From Endozoicomonas sp. NE40 (GTDB taxonomy: Bacteria > Pseudomonadota > Gammaproteobacteria > Pseudomonadales > Endozoicomonadaceae), in the NCBI RefSeq assembly GCF_040549045.1, contig NZ_JBEWTB010000002.1:4638501-4702500 (forward strand): a stretch of 64,000 nt of DNA. The letters run 5' to 3'. The translations under genes were made by a program, and so were the position numbers. Positions 7,659-16,337 of this stretch are shown one piece after another. Within the stretch, counting starts at the first letter, position 1, and every line of letters starts with the position of its first letter. A model generated the notes under the pieces. The model saw only the letters and a program-made list of their open reading frames with translations. It searched no databases and was not told where the DNA came from.

Positions 7659-8969
7659 ATGACCGACGAAACAAGCGGTAAGGGAGAGGACAACGGCAAG
7701 CTGCTGTACTGCTCTTTCTGCGGAAAAAGCCAGCATGAAGTGCGTAAGCTGATTGCCGGTCCATCCGTATTTATCTGTGACGAGTGCGTTGACCTGTGCA
7801 ACGACATTATTCGGGAAGAGATTCAGGACAGTGATACCGAAACCTCTTCTGACAAGCTGCCGACACCTCGCGAAATCAAGGCGATTCTCGACGAGTATGT
7901 TATCGGTCAACCGCGGGCCAAGAAGGTACTGTCGGTAGCTGTATACAACCACTACAAGCGTCTGCGCTTTGGTGACGATAAAGCCTCTGAAGGCAAAGAC
8001 AAAAACAAGAACAGTGTAGAACTTGGCAAGAGTAACATCATGCTGCTGGGGCCAACCGGTAGTGGTAAAACGCTGCTGGCAGAAACACTGGCTCGCCTGC
8101 TCAATGTACCATTCACTATGGCTGATGCCACGACGCTGACTGAAGCGGGTTATGTGGGTGAAGACGTTGAGAATATTATTCAGAAGCTGCTGCAGAAATG
8201 TGATTACGATGTAGAAAAAGCCCAGATGGGTATTGTCTACATTGACGAGATCGACAAAATTTCCAGAAAGTCTGACAACCCCTCCATCACCCGTGACGTG
8301 TCTGGTGAAGGCGTACAGCAGGCATTGCTGAAACTGATTGAAGGTACGGTCGCTTCCGTACCGCCACAGGGTGGGCGCAAGCATCCACAGCAGGAGTTCC
8401 TGCAGGTTGATACCTCGAATATCCTGTTTATCTGTGGTGGTGCCTTCGCTGGTCTCGACAAGGTCATCCGTGACCGTACCGATAAGACCAGCATTGGCTT
8501 CTCGGCAGAAGTGAAGAGCAAGGACGACAAGAAGGATCTGGGTGAAACCTTTAAAGAGGTTGAGCCGGAAGATCTGGTGAAGTTTGGTCTGATTCCGGAA
8601 TTCATTGGCCGTCTGCCTGTGATTGCAACACTGGAAGAACTGGATGAAGATGCCCTGGTGCAGATTCTGACCGAGCCTAAGAATGCCCTGACCAAGCAGT
8701 ATCGCAAGCTGTTTGAGATGGAAAACGTGGACGTTGACTTCCGTGATGACGCACTGCGTGCCGTTGCCAAGAGAGCGATGGAACGCAAGACGGGTGCTCG
8801 TGGCCTCCGTTCTATTCTGGAAGGTGTACTGCTGGATACCATGTACGACATCCCTTCAGAAGATACTGTCTCCAAGGTGGTCATTGACGCTTCTGTGATT
8901 GAAGGTAAGTCGGAGCCTCTGCTGATTTATGAAAACACGGAAGCGAAGGTTCTGCCTGATAACGGGTAG
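7659..8969 (+). CDS. clpX: ATP-dependent Clp protease ATP-binding subunit ClpX
   Basis: A 436-residue AAA+ unfoldase that recognises tagged substrates and feeds them to ClpP. The N-terminal C4 zinc domain uses Cys18, Cys21, Cys40 and Cys43. Walker A (GPTGSGKT) is near residue 131 and Walker B (IVYIDEID) near 191-198. Sensor and arginine-finger segments follow (IPEFIGRLPV, KTGARGLRSI). The start is ATG 7659 (MTDETSGKGED) with AGGG upstream; nine extra in-frame codons from 7632 resemble no ClpX N-terminus. Gene order with clpP and lon is the widespread proteobacterial one. Confidence 0.98.
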   Translation: MTDETSGKGEDNGKLLYCSFCGKSQHEVRKLIAGPSVFICDECVDLCNDIIREEIQDSDTETSSDKLPTPREIKAILDEYVIGQPRAKKVLSVAVYNHYKRLRFGDDKASEGKDKNKNSVELGKSNIMLLGPTGSGKTLLAETLARLLNVPFTMADATTLTEAGYVGEDVENIIQKLLQKCDYDVEKAQMGIVYIDEIDKISRKSDNPSITRDVSGEGVQQALLKLIEGTVASVPPQGGRKHPQQEFLQVDTSNILFICGGAFAGLDKVIRDRTDKTSIGFSAEVKSKDDKKDLGETFKEVEPEDLVKFGLIPEFIGRLPVIATLEELDEDALVQILTEPKNALTKQYRKLFEMENVDVDFRDDALRAVAKRAMERKTGARGLRSILEGVLLDTMYDIPSEDTVSKVVIDASVIEGKSEPLLIYENTEAKVLPDNG

Positions 8970-9029
8970 GGCTGGATTATCCGGTCCGCAGTGAAAGGCG
9001 TTTGTTCACTGCCTCTGATCATAGAAAAT

Positions 9030-9081
9030 AAAGCCGAATAGTCGTTTGTTCCTGTGAATAAATGGTCTGTTCGGCTTTTTT
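9030..9081 (+). terminator. Terminator of clpX
   Basis: AAAGCCGAA (9030-9038) pairs with TTCGGCTTT (9070-9078) over a long 31-base loop, with six T residues at the end. A shorter inverted repeat AGTGAA/TTCACT lies just upstream. Confidence 0.6.
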
Positions 9082-9229
9082 CTTTCTGTTCTGTACTCTC
9101 CAGTGCCTTTCTATAGTCAAACCAACCACATTCATGATGGTTATTATCAACCCAATAAGCGACGGGTAAATTAAATACTATTCTTGAAGCTTGGCCGCGT
9201 TTCGTGTTTTCAGCAGTTCGGAGCTTCTT

Positions 9230-10537
9230 ATGCGTGAGCCTGAGAACCCTTTTCCATCGCTTAAAGTGAATGGTACTCTGGTTGGTGTTCTGCTCTTCAC
9301 TGCCATTGTTGTGGCTTTTTTGATTGCCTGCTCGCCCCTTACTGATACACCGACGTCTTTCACGGGGCCGCGTTTCGGTCCGGATATTGATGCATCATCG
9401 AATACGGCTAACATCTCACATTCCGGAAATATCACCAAAGTCGTTCGTTTTGTTGAGGGGCTGCACTACCGCGACTGGCAGCACGATCCTGTTATCCGTC
9501 CAACCGGTGATATTCACCGAACACAGAAAGGTGAGCTGATTGATGGTTCGACCCATCACCGGGTCCGGATTTACTATTCGCCCGATATTGTAAAATGGCT
9601 GAAAAAGTGCAGAAACTCAGCCATTAAACCTTCGGTGTCCGAATGCAATGCTGAAATGGATAACAAAGCGCTTCCTGATGGGGCAACCATGGTCAAGGAG
9701 ATGTACAAAACGGTTACGCCTGAGTACCCGGAAGAGGACCTGGTCATTGGCTGGGCGGTGATGGTCAAGAAAAATGGTGCATCAGCCGACGGTTGGTTCT
9801 GGGTAATCCACTTCAAGGAAGCCTTTCGCTCCAAGGGAGTGATTTTAAATGGACACGACCTGATCCGTTCCGAACCACTTAAGTCAGAGTTTACCCAGCA
9901 GTGGGATCAAATTCAGCCGCACTGGGAAGTGATTACCCGGGAAGACCAGGTGCAGATTTATGAAGAACGATACCTTAACCAGTACGGGGACAGTTATCTG
10001 CTGAATACCAGTTTCCTCGGCATAGGCAAAGTAGTGAAAGAAAACCGGCTGTTCCCCAGGGGCTATCACTATGATCACATCAAGCAGCAATATGACAAGG
10101 CGTTAAAAGCTTTGAAAACTGACCAGAAGCCTGGTGTTAAAGAGTTACTTGAAAAGTGGACTTCGTTAATGCCGGTCTGCCTTCTGGGAAAGGTTGAGGA
10201 TAAGGCTTTACCGGATTCTCTGAGGAAACCATTGCCGGACGGTGCCAGTGACCCGAATGACGATATTAATTTCACCGATGGCGACGGAGCAGATAGTATT
10301 TTATATAAAATCCCGTTCAGTCAGATTAAGGGGGCTGCCAGTGCTTTTGTGCAGCTGAACTATCAGAATATGCCACCTTATTATCTGCGTGATCGTTTCA
10401 AGCTGGGGAAGGGTGGAGAGCAGACCCAGAGGCTGTATTACCTGCTGGGCCACACTCGCACAGAAAAAACTGCAATAGAGGGATGGAAAATCAGAGTGGC
10501 GAAAGATCGTCGGCCTATACAGATAAAAGCTCTGTAG
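9230..10537 (+). CDS. Putative lipoprotein with weak cytochrome P460-like features, 435 aa
   Basis: I place the start at ATG 9230, six bases after GGAG; a TTG at 9191 opens the same frame earlier. The N-terminus has a hydrophobic segment (VGVLLFTAIVVAFLIAC) ending in LIAC, which fits a lipobox, so the mature protein may be lipid-anchored. The segment DGATMVKEMY followed by GWAVMVKKNGASADGWFW recalls the cytochrome P460 fold, but no CxxCH haem site is present, so this is only suggestive. The C-terminal third contains NYQNMPPYYLRDRF. It sits between clpX and lon, where most relatives have no gene, and is probably an independent insertion. Confidence 0.65.
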   Translation: MREPENPFPSLKVNGTLVGVLLFTAIVVAFLIACSPLTDTPTSFTGPRFGPDIDASSNTANISHSGNITKVVRFVEGLHYRDWQHDPVIRPTGDIHRTQKGELIDGSTHHRVRIYYSPDIVKWLKKCRNSAIKPSVSECNAEMDNKALPDGATMVKEMYKTVTPEYPEEDLVIGWAVMVKKNGASADGWFWVIHFKEAFRSKGVILNGHDLIRSEPLKSEFTQQWDQIQPHWEVITREDQVQIYEERYLNQYGDSYLLNTSFLGIGKVVKENRLFPRGYHYDHIKQQYDKALKALKTDQKPGVKELLEKWTSLMPVCLLGKVEDKALPDSLRKPLPDGASDPNDDINFTDGDGADSILYKIPFSQIKGAASAFVQLNYQNMPPYYLRDRFKLGKGGEQTQRLYYLLGHTRTEKTAIEGWKIRVAKDRRPIQIKAL

Positions 10538-10663
10538 CCAGAAAAGCAGACCCGGGATGGTCAGCTTTTGGCTGAGTCGAGTGGCTGAAGGGGCTGAACC
10601 ACTTTAAAAAGCCATGGTCTAAATGGAGCGGACTATTGTAATTTCACAAGAAAACCCGCATCT

Positions 10664-10694
10664 TTGCAGGTAAGAGCCTGCCGATTTGTATAAT
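10664..10694 (+). promoter_or_regulatory. lon: Candidate lon promoter with internal inverted repeat
   Basis: A perfect -10 box TATAAT (10689-10694) lies 114 bases before lon. The best -35 is TTGCAG (10664-10669) at a long 19-base spacing. GCAGG (10666-10670) and CCTGC (10677-10681) form an inverted repeat between the boxes, which could bind a regulator. No sigma32 element was seen. Confidence 0.45.
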
Positions 10695-10808
10695 GGCTCA
10701 ATCGCTGCAGGTACCTGCTGACTCTTTGTCATACGGCCTGACAACCGTCAGGTGTCGATTAACTCAGGTCAGCCCAAGTTGTGAAGCCGTTATAAGGGGA
10801 GCTGAATC

Positions 10809-13226
10809 ATGGATAATAACGATACTGTACACTTGTCAGAACCCTTCGATCTGCCGTTGTTGCCATTGCGGGATGTCGTTGTCTACCCGCACATGGTTAT
10901 TCCTTTATTTGTAGGGCGTGAAAAATCCATTCTGGCTCTCGATGAGGCAATGTCGAAGGGCAAGAAAATACTTCTGGTGGCCCAGAAAAATGCTCAGGTC
11001 GATGACCCGTCAGAATCAGAGCTGTTTTCCGTGGGTACCGTTGCCAGCATTCTCCAGTTACTGAAACTGCCGGATGGCACCGTCAAGGTACTGGTTGAAG
11101 GTGAAAAACGAGTTTATGTTGATGATCTGTATGACACCGACGGCTATGTGATGGCCTCCATACAGATGGCGACTACGCCTTATGTCAGTGAGCGGGAAGG
11201 TGAAATTCTGGTCCGTTCCCTGATGTCTCAGTTTGAGCAGTATGTTCAGCTCAGCAAAAAAGTCCCCAATGAAGTCCTGACCTCCCTGTCAGGTATTGAT
11301 GAGCCGTCCAAGCTGGTGGATACCATTGCTGCTCACATGCCCATGAAGATCGAAGACAAGCAGAAAGTGCTGGAAATCGAAGACCTGGGTGATCGCCTTG
11401 AATATCTGATTGGTATCATGCAGGGCGAAATGGACTTTATGCAGGTCGAGAAAAAAATCCGTGGCCGCGTAAAAAAACAGATGGAACGCAGCCAGCGTGA
11501 GTACTATCTCAACGAACAGATGAAGGCTATTCAGAAAGAGCTGGGCGATATGGACGAAGCGCCCAATGAGCTGGATGAGCTGAAAGAGAAAATCGAATCG
11601 GCTGGTATGCCGGCAGAAGCTAAAGAAAAGACTCTGGCCGAACTCAACAAGCTGAAGATGATGTCACCGATGTCCGCCGAGGCAACGGTGGTGCGTGGCT
11701 ATATCGACTGGATGATCTCTGTACCCTGGAAAAAGCGCAGCAAGGTTCGTCACGATATGAAGCGCGCCCAGGATATCCTTGAAAATGAACACTTTGGCCT
11801 GGAAGAGGTGAAAGAACGAATTCTGGAATACCTTGCTGTCCAGAAACGTGTCAGGAAGATCAAGGGTCCGGTCCTGTGTCTGGTAGGTCCTCCGGGTGTG
11901 GGTAAAACCTCTCTCGGTGAGTCCATCGCCAGAGCGACCAACCGCAAGTTTGTACGCATGGCGCTGGGTGGTGTTCGGGATGAGGCGGAAATACGCGGTC
12001 ATCGTCGTACTTACATTGGTTCCATGCCTGGCAAGCTGATCCAGAAAATGTCCAAGGCGGAAGTGCGTAACCCGCTGTTCCTGCTGGACGAGATCGACAA
12101 GATGGGTTCCGATATGCGTGGCGATCCCTCTTCCGCCCTGCTGGAAGTGCTGGACCCGGAGCAGAACAACTCGTTCAACGATCATTATCTGGAAGTGGAC
12201 TACGACCTCTCTGACGTGATGTTTGTCTGTACCTCCAACTCTATGAATATTCCGGCGCCACTGCTGGATCGTATGGAAGTCATTCGCATACCGGGTTACA
12301 CCGAAGACGAAAAGGTGAATATCGCCACTCGTTATCTGGTACCCAAGCAAATCAAAAACAGCGGCCTGAAGGACAAGGAGCTGTCCTTTGAAGAAACCGC
12401 ACTGCGTGACATTATTCGTTACTACACCCGTGAAGCGGGTGTGCGTGGCCTGGAGCGGGAGATTGCCAAGATCTGTCGCAAGGCTGTGAAAGATGCCGCC
12501 CTGTCGGTTGAAGACCGTAAAGATGTAGTAATACCGGAAGTCCTTGAATATTTCCTGGGTGTGCGCAAGTTCAGTTTCGGGCGTGCAGAAGACCAGGATC
12601 AGGTAGGGCAGGTAACCGGACTGGCCTGGACCCAGGTCGGTGGTGAGCTGTTGACCATTGAGTCCATGGCAGTGCCGGGCAAAGGGCAAATTACCAAGAC
12701 CGGCTCTCTGGGTGATGTGATGCAGGAATCCATTCAGGCAGCGCTGACCGTCGTCAGAAGTCGTGCCAGGGCGCTGGGGATTGATGCGGACTTCCATCAG
12801 AAGAACGATCTTCATATCCATGTGCCGGAAGGGGCGACGCCGAAGGATGGCCCAAGTGCCGGTATTGGCATGTGTACCGCACTGGTGTCTGTGTTGACCG
12901 GTATTCCGGTTAAGGCCGAAGTGGCCATGACTGGCGAAATCACCCTGCGCGGACAGGTGCTGGCCATCGGTGGTCTGAAGGAGAAACTGCTGGCGGCTCA
13001 CCGGGGTGGCATTAAAAAAGTGGTCATTCCTGAAGAAAACCGCAGAGATCTTAAGGAAATTCCTGACAACATCAAGGAAGCGCTTGAGATCATTCCTGTG
13101 CAATGGATTGATCAGGTGCTGGAAGTGGCGCTGCAATACACGCCAGCGGCCCTGCCAGAGCCATCTGAGTCAGTAAAAGCCGAAATTAAATCCGAAGAAC
13201 CTGACAAACTGATCAAAACCCATTGA
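10809..13226 (+). CDS. lon: ATP-dependent protease La (Lon)
   Basis: An 805-residue cytoplasmic AAA+ serine protease that degrades misfolded and regulatory proteins, including SulA in E. coli; a sulA gene is in this window at 44910-45326. Order: N-terminal substrate domain (about 10-210), coiled coil, AAA module with Walker A GPPGVGKT at 360-367 and Walker B LFLLDEID, then the protease domain with the Ser683/Lys726 dyad in PKDGPSAG and GGLKEK. The start ATG 10809 follows GGGGAG. Length is close to the E. coli enzyme (784 aa), with a longer charged C-terminal tail. Confidence 0.98.
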   Translation: MDNNDTVHLSEPFDLPLLPLRDVVVYPHMVIPLFVGREKSILALDEAMSKGKKILLVAQKNAQVDDPSESELFSVGTVASILQLLKLPDGTVKVLVEGEKRVYVDDLYDTDGYVMASIQMATTPYVSEREGEILVRSLMSQFEQYVQLSKKVPNEVLTSLSGIDEPSKLVDTIAAHMPMKIEDKQKVLEIEDLGDRLEYLIGIMQGEMDFMQVEKKIRGRVKKQMERSQREYYLNEQMKAIQKELGDMDEAPNELDELKEKIESAGMPAEAKEKTLAELNKLKMMSPMSAEATVVRGYIDWMISVPWKKRSKVRHDMKRAQDILENEHFGLEEVKERILEYLAVQKRVRKIKGPVLCLVGPPGVGKTSLGESIARATNRKFVRMALGGVRDEAEIRGHRRTYIGSMPGKLIQKMSKAEVRNPLFLLDEIDKMGSDMRGDPSSALLEVLDPEQNNSFNDHYLEVDYDLSDVMFVCTSNSMNIPAPLLDRMEVIRIPGYTEDEKVNIATRYLVPKQIKNSGLKDKELSFEETALRDIIRYYTREAGVRGLEREIAKICRKAVKDAALSVEDRKDVVIPEVLEYFLGVRKFSFGRAEDQDQVGQVTGLAWTQVGGELLTIESMAVPGKGQITKTGSLGDVMQESIQAALTVVRSRARALGIDADFHQKNDLHIHVPEGATPKDGPSAGIGMCTALVSVLTGIPVKAEVAMTGEITLRGQVLAIGGLKEKLLAAHRGGIKKVVIPEENRRDLKEIPDNIKEALEIIPVQWIDQVLEVALQYTPAALPEPSESVKAEIKSEEPDKLIKTH

Positions 13227-13232
13227 TTGATT

Positions 13233-13268
13233 CTGCACGTCAGCCTCTGTTTTGGGGCTGACGTGCAG
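13233..13268 (+). terminator. Hairpin downstream of lon
   Basis: CTGCACGTCAGCC (13233-13245) is perfectly complementary to GGCTGACGTGCAG (13256-13268): a 13-bp stem with a ten-base loop. No U-tract follows, so it may serve as a 3' stabiliser or a weak terminator. Confidence 0.55.
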
Positions 13269-13363
13269 TAATGACGCGGGTTTGCTTGTTGACAGAGCCA
13301 CAACGGCGTTGGTATAAAAAGCCGCTACCTCAAGCCGCAGACCGAGATGTCTTGTGTAAAAGG

Positions 13364-13407
13364 GTTACAGTAACGATTTAGTCACAGTTACGGGTAACTT
13401 TTTGACA
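13364..13407 (+). promoter_or_regulatory. Paired GTTAC palindromes and -35 element in the lon-hupB gap
   Basis: GTTACAGTAAC (13364-13374) and GTTACGGGTAAC (13387-13398) are two copies of the same GTTAC/GTAAC dyad with centres about 23 bp apart. They are followed by a perfect TTGACA (13402-13407) without a clear -10 at the usual distance. They look like two operator sites for one dimeric regulator. The rest of 13227-13798 is a long untranslated stretch in which I see no convincing gene. Confidence 0.4.
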
Positions 13408-13798
13408 AGTTTTTAGTATTTTCAGGCATTTAGCCCCGGAAAACAGGCACAGTCTATTGCGTTGCATCGTTGCATCGTATTAAGGTGGATGTCGGTTTTT
13501 TGCAGTCATATTGTCTGCAGTACTGGACTCTCATCTGTTTGGAACAGGGTTCCGGTCGTTCTGCCTGCCGTACTTGTCCATTTTTATCATCAGGTCACGA
13601 CAGGCAGGACAAAAATGACGGTGAATCGCGCAGTGAGAGGTTTTTGCTGAGTATTGTCAGGTCAGGTTGCTTGTGTTTTCAGCAAAAATCACGCAGCATA
13701 GCGAAACACTTATTGGGTCAGGCATTCGGGGCGTTTACGTTTCTGACTGCCTTCTAGCCAAACGGCTACAAAGCATCCTACAAAGAAGGGGAATTCGA

Positions 13799-14074
13799 GT
13801 GAACAAGTCCGAGCTGATTGATTCCATCGCGGCATCTGCAGACATCCCAAAGGCGCAGGCTGGACGTGCGCTGGACGCTATGATCAACACGGTTACCGAT
13901 GCTCTGAAAAACGGTGAGCAGGTTGTTCTGGTTGGTTTTGGTACTTTCGCTGTCAAGGATCGTGCGGCCCGTACTGGTCGTAACCCTCAGACTGGCGAGC
14001 CTATCGAAATCGCTGCTGCCAAAATCCCTAGCTTCAAGGCTGGTAAGGCTCTCAAGGACGCGGTTAACGTTTAA
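13799..14074 (+). CDS. hupB: DNA-binding protein HU-beta
   Basis: A 91-residue histone-like nucleoid protein. The start is GTG 13799 (read as Met-Asn-Lys-Ser-Glu-Leu), with AAGGGG upstream; HU proteins begin exactly at this point, and the longer frame from 13667 has no HU-like content. Signature: GFGTFAVKDRAARTGRNPQTGE, the DNA-clamping beta arm with its proline at the tip, then the conserved end FKAGKALKDAVN. It follows lon and precedes ppiD, the usual gammaproteobacterial arrangement. GTG initiation for such an abundant protein is slightly unusual. Confidence 0.97.
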   Translation: MNKSELIDSIAASADIPKAQAGRALDAMINTVTDALKNGEQVVLVGFGTFAVKDRAARTGRNPQTGEPIEIAAAKIPSFKAGKALKDAVNV

Positions 14075-14138
14075 TTCGCGCTGGGTAGAAGCCTGGTTGC
14101 AGGCTTCGCAGAACCTAAACACCGGATGCTGGCAGAGA

Positions 14139-14167
14139 TTGGCAATGACTCAGTCTTTGAATATAAT
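14139..14167 (+). promoter_or_regulatory. Near-consensus promoter upstream of ppiD
   Basis: TTGGCA (14139-14144), an exact 17-base spacer and TATAAT (14162-14167): 11 of 12 consensus positions. The predicted start, near 14174, lies about 13 bases before the terminator stem at 14187, so most transcripts should end after roughly 40 bases unless they read through into ppiD. Confidence 0.65.
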
Positions 14168-14181
14168 CTCCGTTACATCCA

Positions 14182-14213
14182 AAAAGGCGCATCAGTCGAT
14201 GCGCTTTTTTTTT
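14182..14213 (+). terminator. Intrinsic terminator between hupB and ppiD
   Basis: GCGCATC (14187-14193), loop AGTC and GATGCGC (14198-14204) are followed by nine T residues and preceded by an A-run. Confidence 0.93.
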
Positions 14214-14328
14214 AACTCGAAGGCCAGTGGTTTACCTGTGCCTGTTCGGGGCGAACAGTAAACTTGGGCGTCTGGCCGCACTTAGCAGCAGTCTCAGACA
14301 TTAGCCGAGCTTGGAACATGAGGTTGAT

Positions 14329-16236
14329 ATGCTCCAAACAATGAGGGAAAAGTCGAAAAGCTGGGTAACCTTTGTGGTTGTCGGCGTGATCGCTTTTATG
14401 ATGGCCATTACCGGCCTCGAAACACTGGCACCTAATCCTAACAACAGTGATGTTGCCAAAGTTAACGGCGAGGAAATCAGCCGCTTTCAGCTGAGCCAGT
14501 CAGTTGACCAGCAGCGTCGCGCCATGATCCAGCAGATGGGAGAGCGTTTTGATCCATCTCTGGTTGACGACAAACTGCTGCAGAACAATGTTCTGGACAG
14601 CCTGATCGAGCGTGCCTTGCTCCTGCAAGCTGCCAGGTCCGGGAAAATGGACGTCAGCGATGTCAGCCTGGATCAGTTGATTCTTTCTATTCCAGAATTC
14701 CAGCAGGACGGCCAGTTTAATCAGGACCGTTTCCAGATGGTCCTGCGCAGTGTTGGTATGACCCCCCTGCAGTTTCGTTCAGTGCTGCGTGAAGACATTC
14801 TCATGAACCAGATGCAATCCGGTATTGCCGGCAGTGAGTTTGTGACAGCAGCTGAAATCAGACAGCTTAACAGCCTGGAGCGCCAGACCCGTGATATCGC
14901 CTGGCTGACCCTCGAAGCTGACAAGGTTCGTGACAGCATCCAGCCTTCTGAAGAAGAGATTGTCGCCTACTACGAAACCCACTCTGAACGTTTTATGACC
15001 GAAGAGCAGGTCGTCATTCAGTACGTAGAGATGAAAAAGGCAGACCTGAAGAGCGATATCGAAATCAGCGACCAGGAACTGCGTGATGAATATCATCGTT
15101 ACACCGATCAGCTGAAAGAAACCAGCCGTGATAAACAGCAGGTGTCGACCATTTTGATCGAAACCGGTGATAAGCGTGATCTGGCTGCGGCTGAAGAACG
15201 TGCGGCAGAAATCGAAGCCAGGCTGGCAGCCGGAGAGTCCTTTGCTGAACTGGCAAAGACATACTCTGATGATCCGATTACTGCTGATAAAGGCGGTAAT
15301 ATGGGTATGGTTGAAGAGGGTTTCTTTGGTATTGCCTTTGACGACGCTATCAGCAGACTGGAGATCGATGAGGTGTCTGAACCGGTTGAAACCGAGTTTG
15401 GCCTGCAGATCCTGACAGTCACTGCCCGTGAAAAAGCGACTCTGCCATCCTTTGACGAAGTGAAAGCACAGCTGTTGAGTGACCTGCAAGCTCAGGAAGT
15501 CAACGTTCTGTTCCTGGATCAGAGCCGTCTGCTGGCAGATATCAGTTTTGAAGCGTCTGACCTGACTCAGCCTGCTGAACAGATGGGCCTGGAAATCAAG
15601 GTGTCTGAGCCGTTCGGTCGCCAGGGTGGTACGGATGAAATCACTTCCAATCCCCGTGTGATTGCAGAAGCCTTTGACGAGGAAGTACTGGATCTGGGTG
15701 CAAACAGTGAACTGATTGAAATCAGCCCGGAAGAGGTGCTGGTTCTGCGTGTGAAAGATCACAGACAGCCTGAACAGAAGCCGCTGGAACAGGTGCGTGA
15801 CAGCATCGTTCAGTCCCTGAAGGCTGAGAAGACGCGTGACCAGCTGCAGGAGCAGGCTGAGCAATTGATCGTTCAGTTGCAGGAAGGGGTTGACAGTAAG
15901 AAAGTGGCAACAGATGCCGGGCTGGAATGGTCCGGGTCAGACAAGGCTGCCCGCAATCAGCCGGGTGTTGCCCGTCAGCTGTTGACGACCGCTTTCAAAA
16001 TGCCGCATCCGGCTGAAGGCGAGCAGGTTTTTGATCGCACAGAGCTGCCTGGTGGTGATATTGTTGTGATTGCCCTGAGTCAGGTTCATGCAGGTGAAGC
16101 TGCGATTGACGATGTCGCCCAGGCTCGTATGATGGCCAGCTACATCGCTGCCGGTAATGGCCGGGTGCTGTTTGACCAGTATGTGCGCAGTCTGAAAGAC
16201 GACGCCAAAATTAAAATCTATGACGAAGATGAGTGA
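14329..16236 (+). CDS. ppiD: Periplasmic folding chaperone / peptidyl-prolyl isomerase PpiD
   Basis: A 635-residue inner-membrane-anchored protein. One transmembrane helix near the N-terminus (about residues 12-32, WVTFVVVGVIAFMMAITGL) holds it at the SecYEG exit. A SurA-like chaperone region follows, then a parvulin domain at roughly 260-350 (FAELAKTYSDDPITADKGGNMG, EVSEPVETEFG). The start is ATG 14329 (MLQTMREKSKSW) with GAGG five bases upstream; six codons earlier a TTG opens the same frame but lacks an SD. It closes the tig-to-ppiD block. Confidence 0.95.
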   Translation: MLQTMREKSKSWVTFVVVGVIAFMMAITGLETLAPNPNNSDVAKVNGEEISRFQLSQSVDQQRRAMIQQMGERFDPSLVDDKLLQNNVLDSLIERALLLQAARSGKMDVSDVSLDQLILSIPEFQQDGQFNQDRFQMVLRSVGMTPLQFRSVLREDILMNQMQSGIAGSEFVTAAEIRQLNSLERQTRDIAWLTLEADKVRDSIQPSEEEIVAYYETHSERFMTEEQVVIQYVEMKKADLKSDIEISDQELRDEYHRYTDQLKETSRDKQQVSTILIETGDKRDLAAAEERAAEIEARLAAGESFAELAKTYSDDPITADKGGNMGMVEEGFFGIAFDDAISRLEIDEVSEPVETEFGLQILTVTAREKATLPSFDEVKAQLLSDLQAQEVNVLFLDQSRLLADISFEASDLTQPAEQMGLEIKVSEPFGRQGGTDEITSNPRVIAEAFDEEVLDLGANSELIEISPEEVLVLRVKDHRQPEQKPLEQVRDSIVQSLKAEKTRDQLQEQAEQLIVQLQEGVDSKKVATDAGLEWSGSDKAARNQPGVARQLLTTAFKMPHPAEGEQVFDRTELPGGDIVVIALSQVHAGEAAIDDVAQARMMASYIAAGNGRVLFDQYVRSLKDDAKIKIYDEDE

Positions 16237-16255
16237 TAAACATCATTCTGATTAG

Positions 16256-16292
16256 GTAAAAAAGAAGCCGGACATTGTTCCGGCTTCTTTTT
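16256..16292 (+). terminator. Intrinsic terminator of ppiD
   Basis: An A-run plus GAAGCCGGA pairs with TCCGGCTTC plus a T-run (stem about 16258-16272 with 16279-16292). The symmetric A/T flanks should allow it to act in both directions, serving the convergent gene at 16338 too. Confidence 0.93.
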
Positions 16293-16337
16293 GTCTGATA
16301 TATAGGTCTGAAATAAAGAGTCAGGAGTAAAAAACCA

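Noticed and set aside
11664..13136. 490-codon minus-strand open frame inside lon
   Set aside because: Antisense to the conserved AAA and protease domains of Lon; composition reflects the lon codons, with no SD or family.
13470..13757. 95-codon frame upstream of hupB
   Set aside because: No SD, no recognisable family, and it overlaps the start region of hupB; more likely leader sequence.
14779..15864. 361-codon minus-strand open frame inside ppiD
   Set aside because: Antisense shadow of ppiD with no supporting motif.
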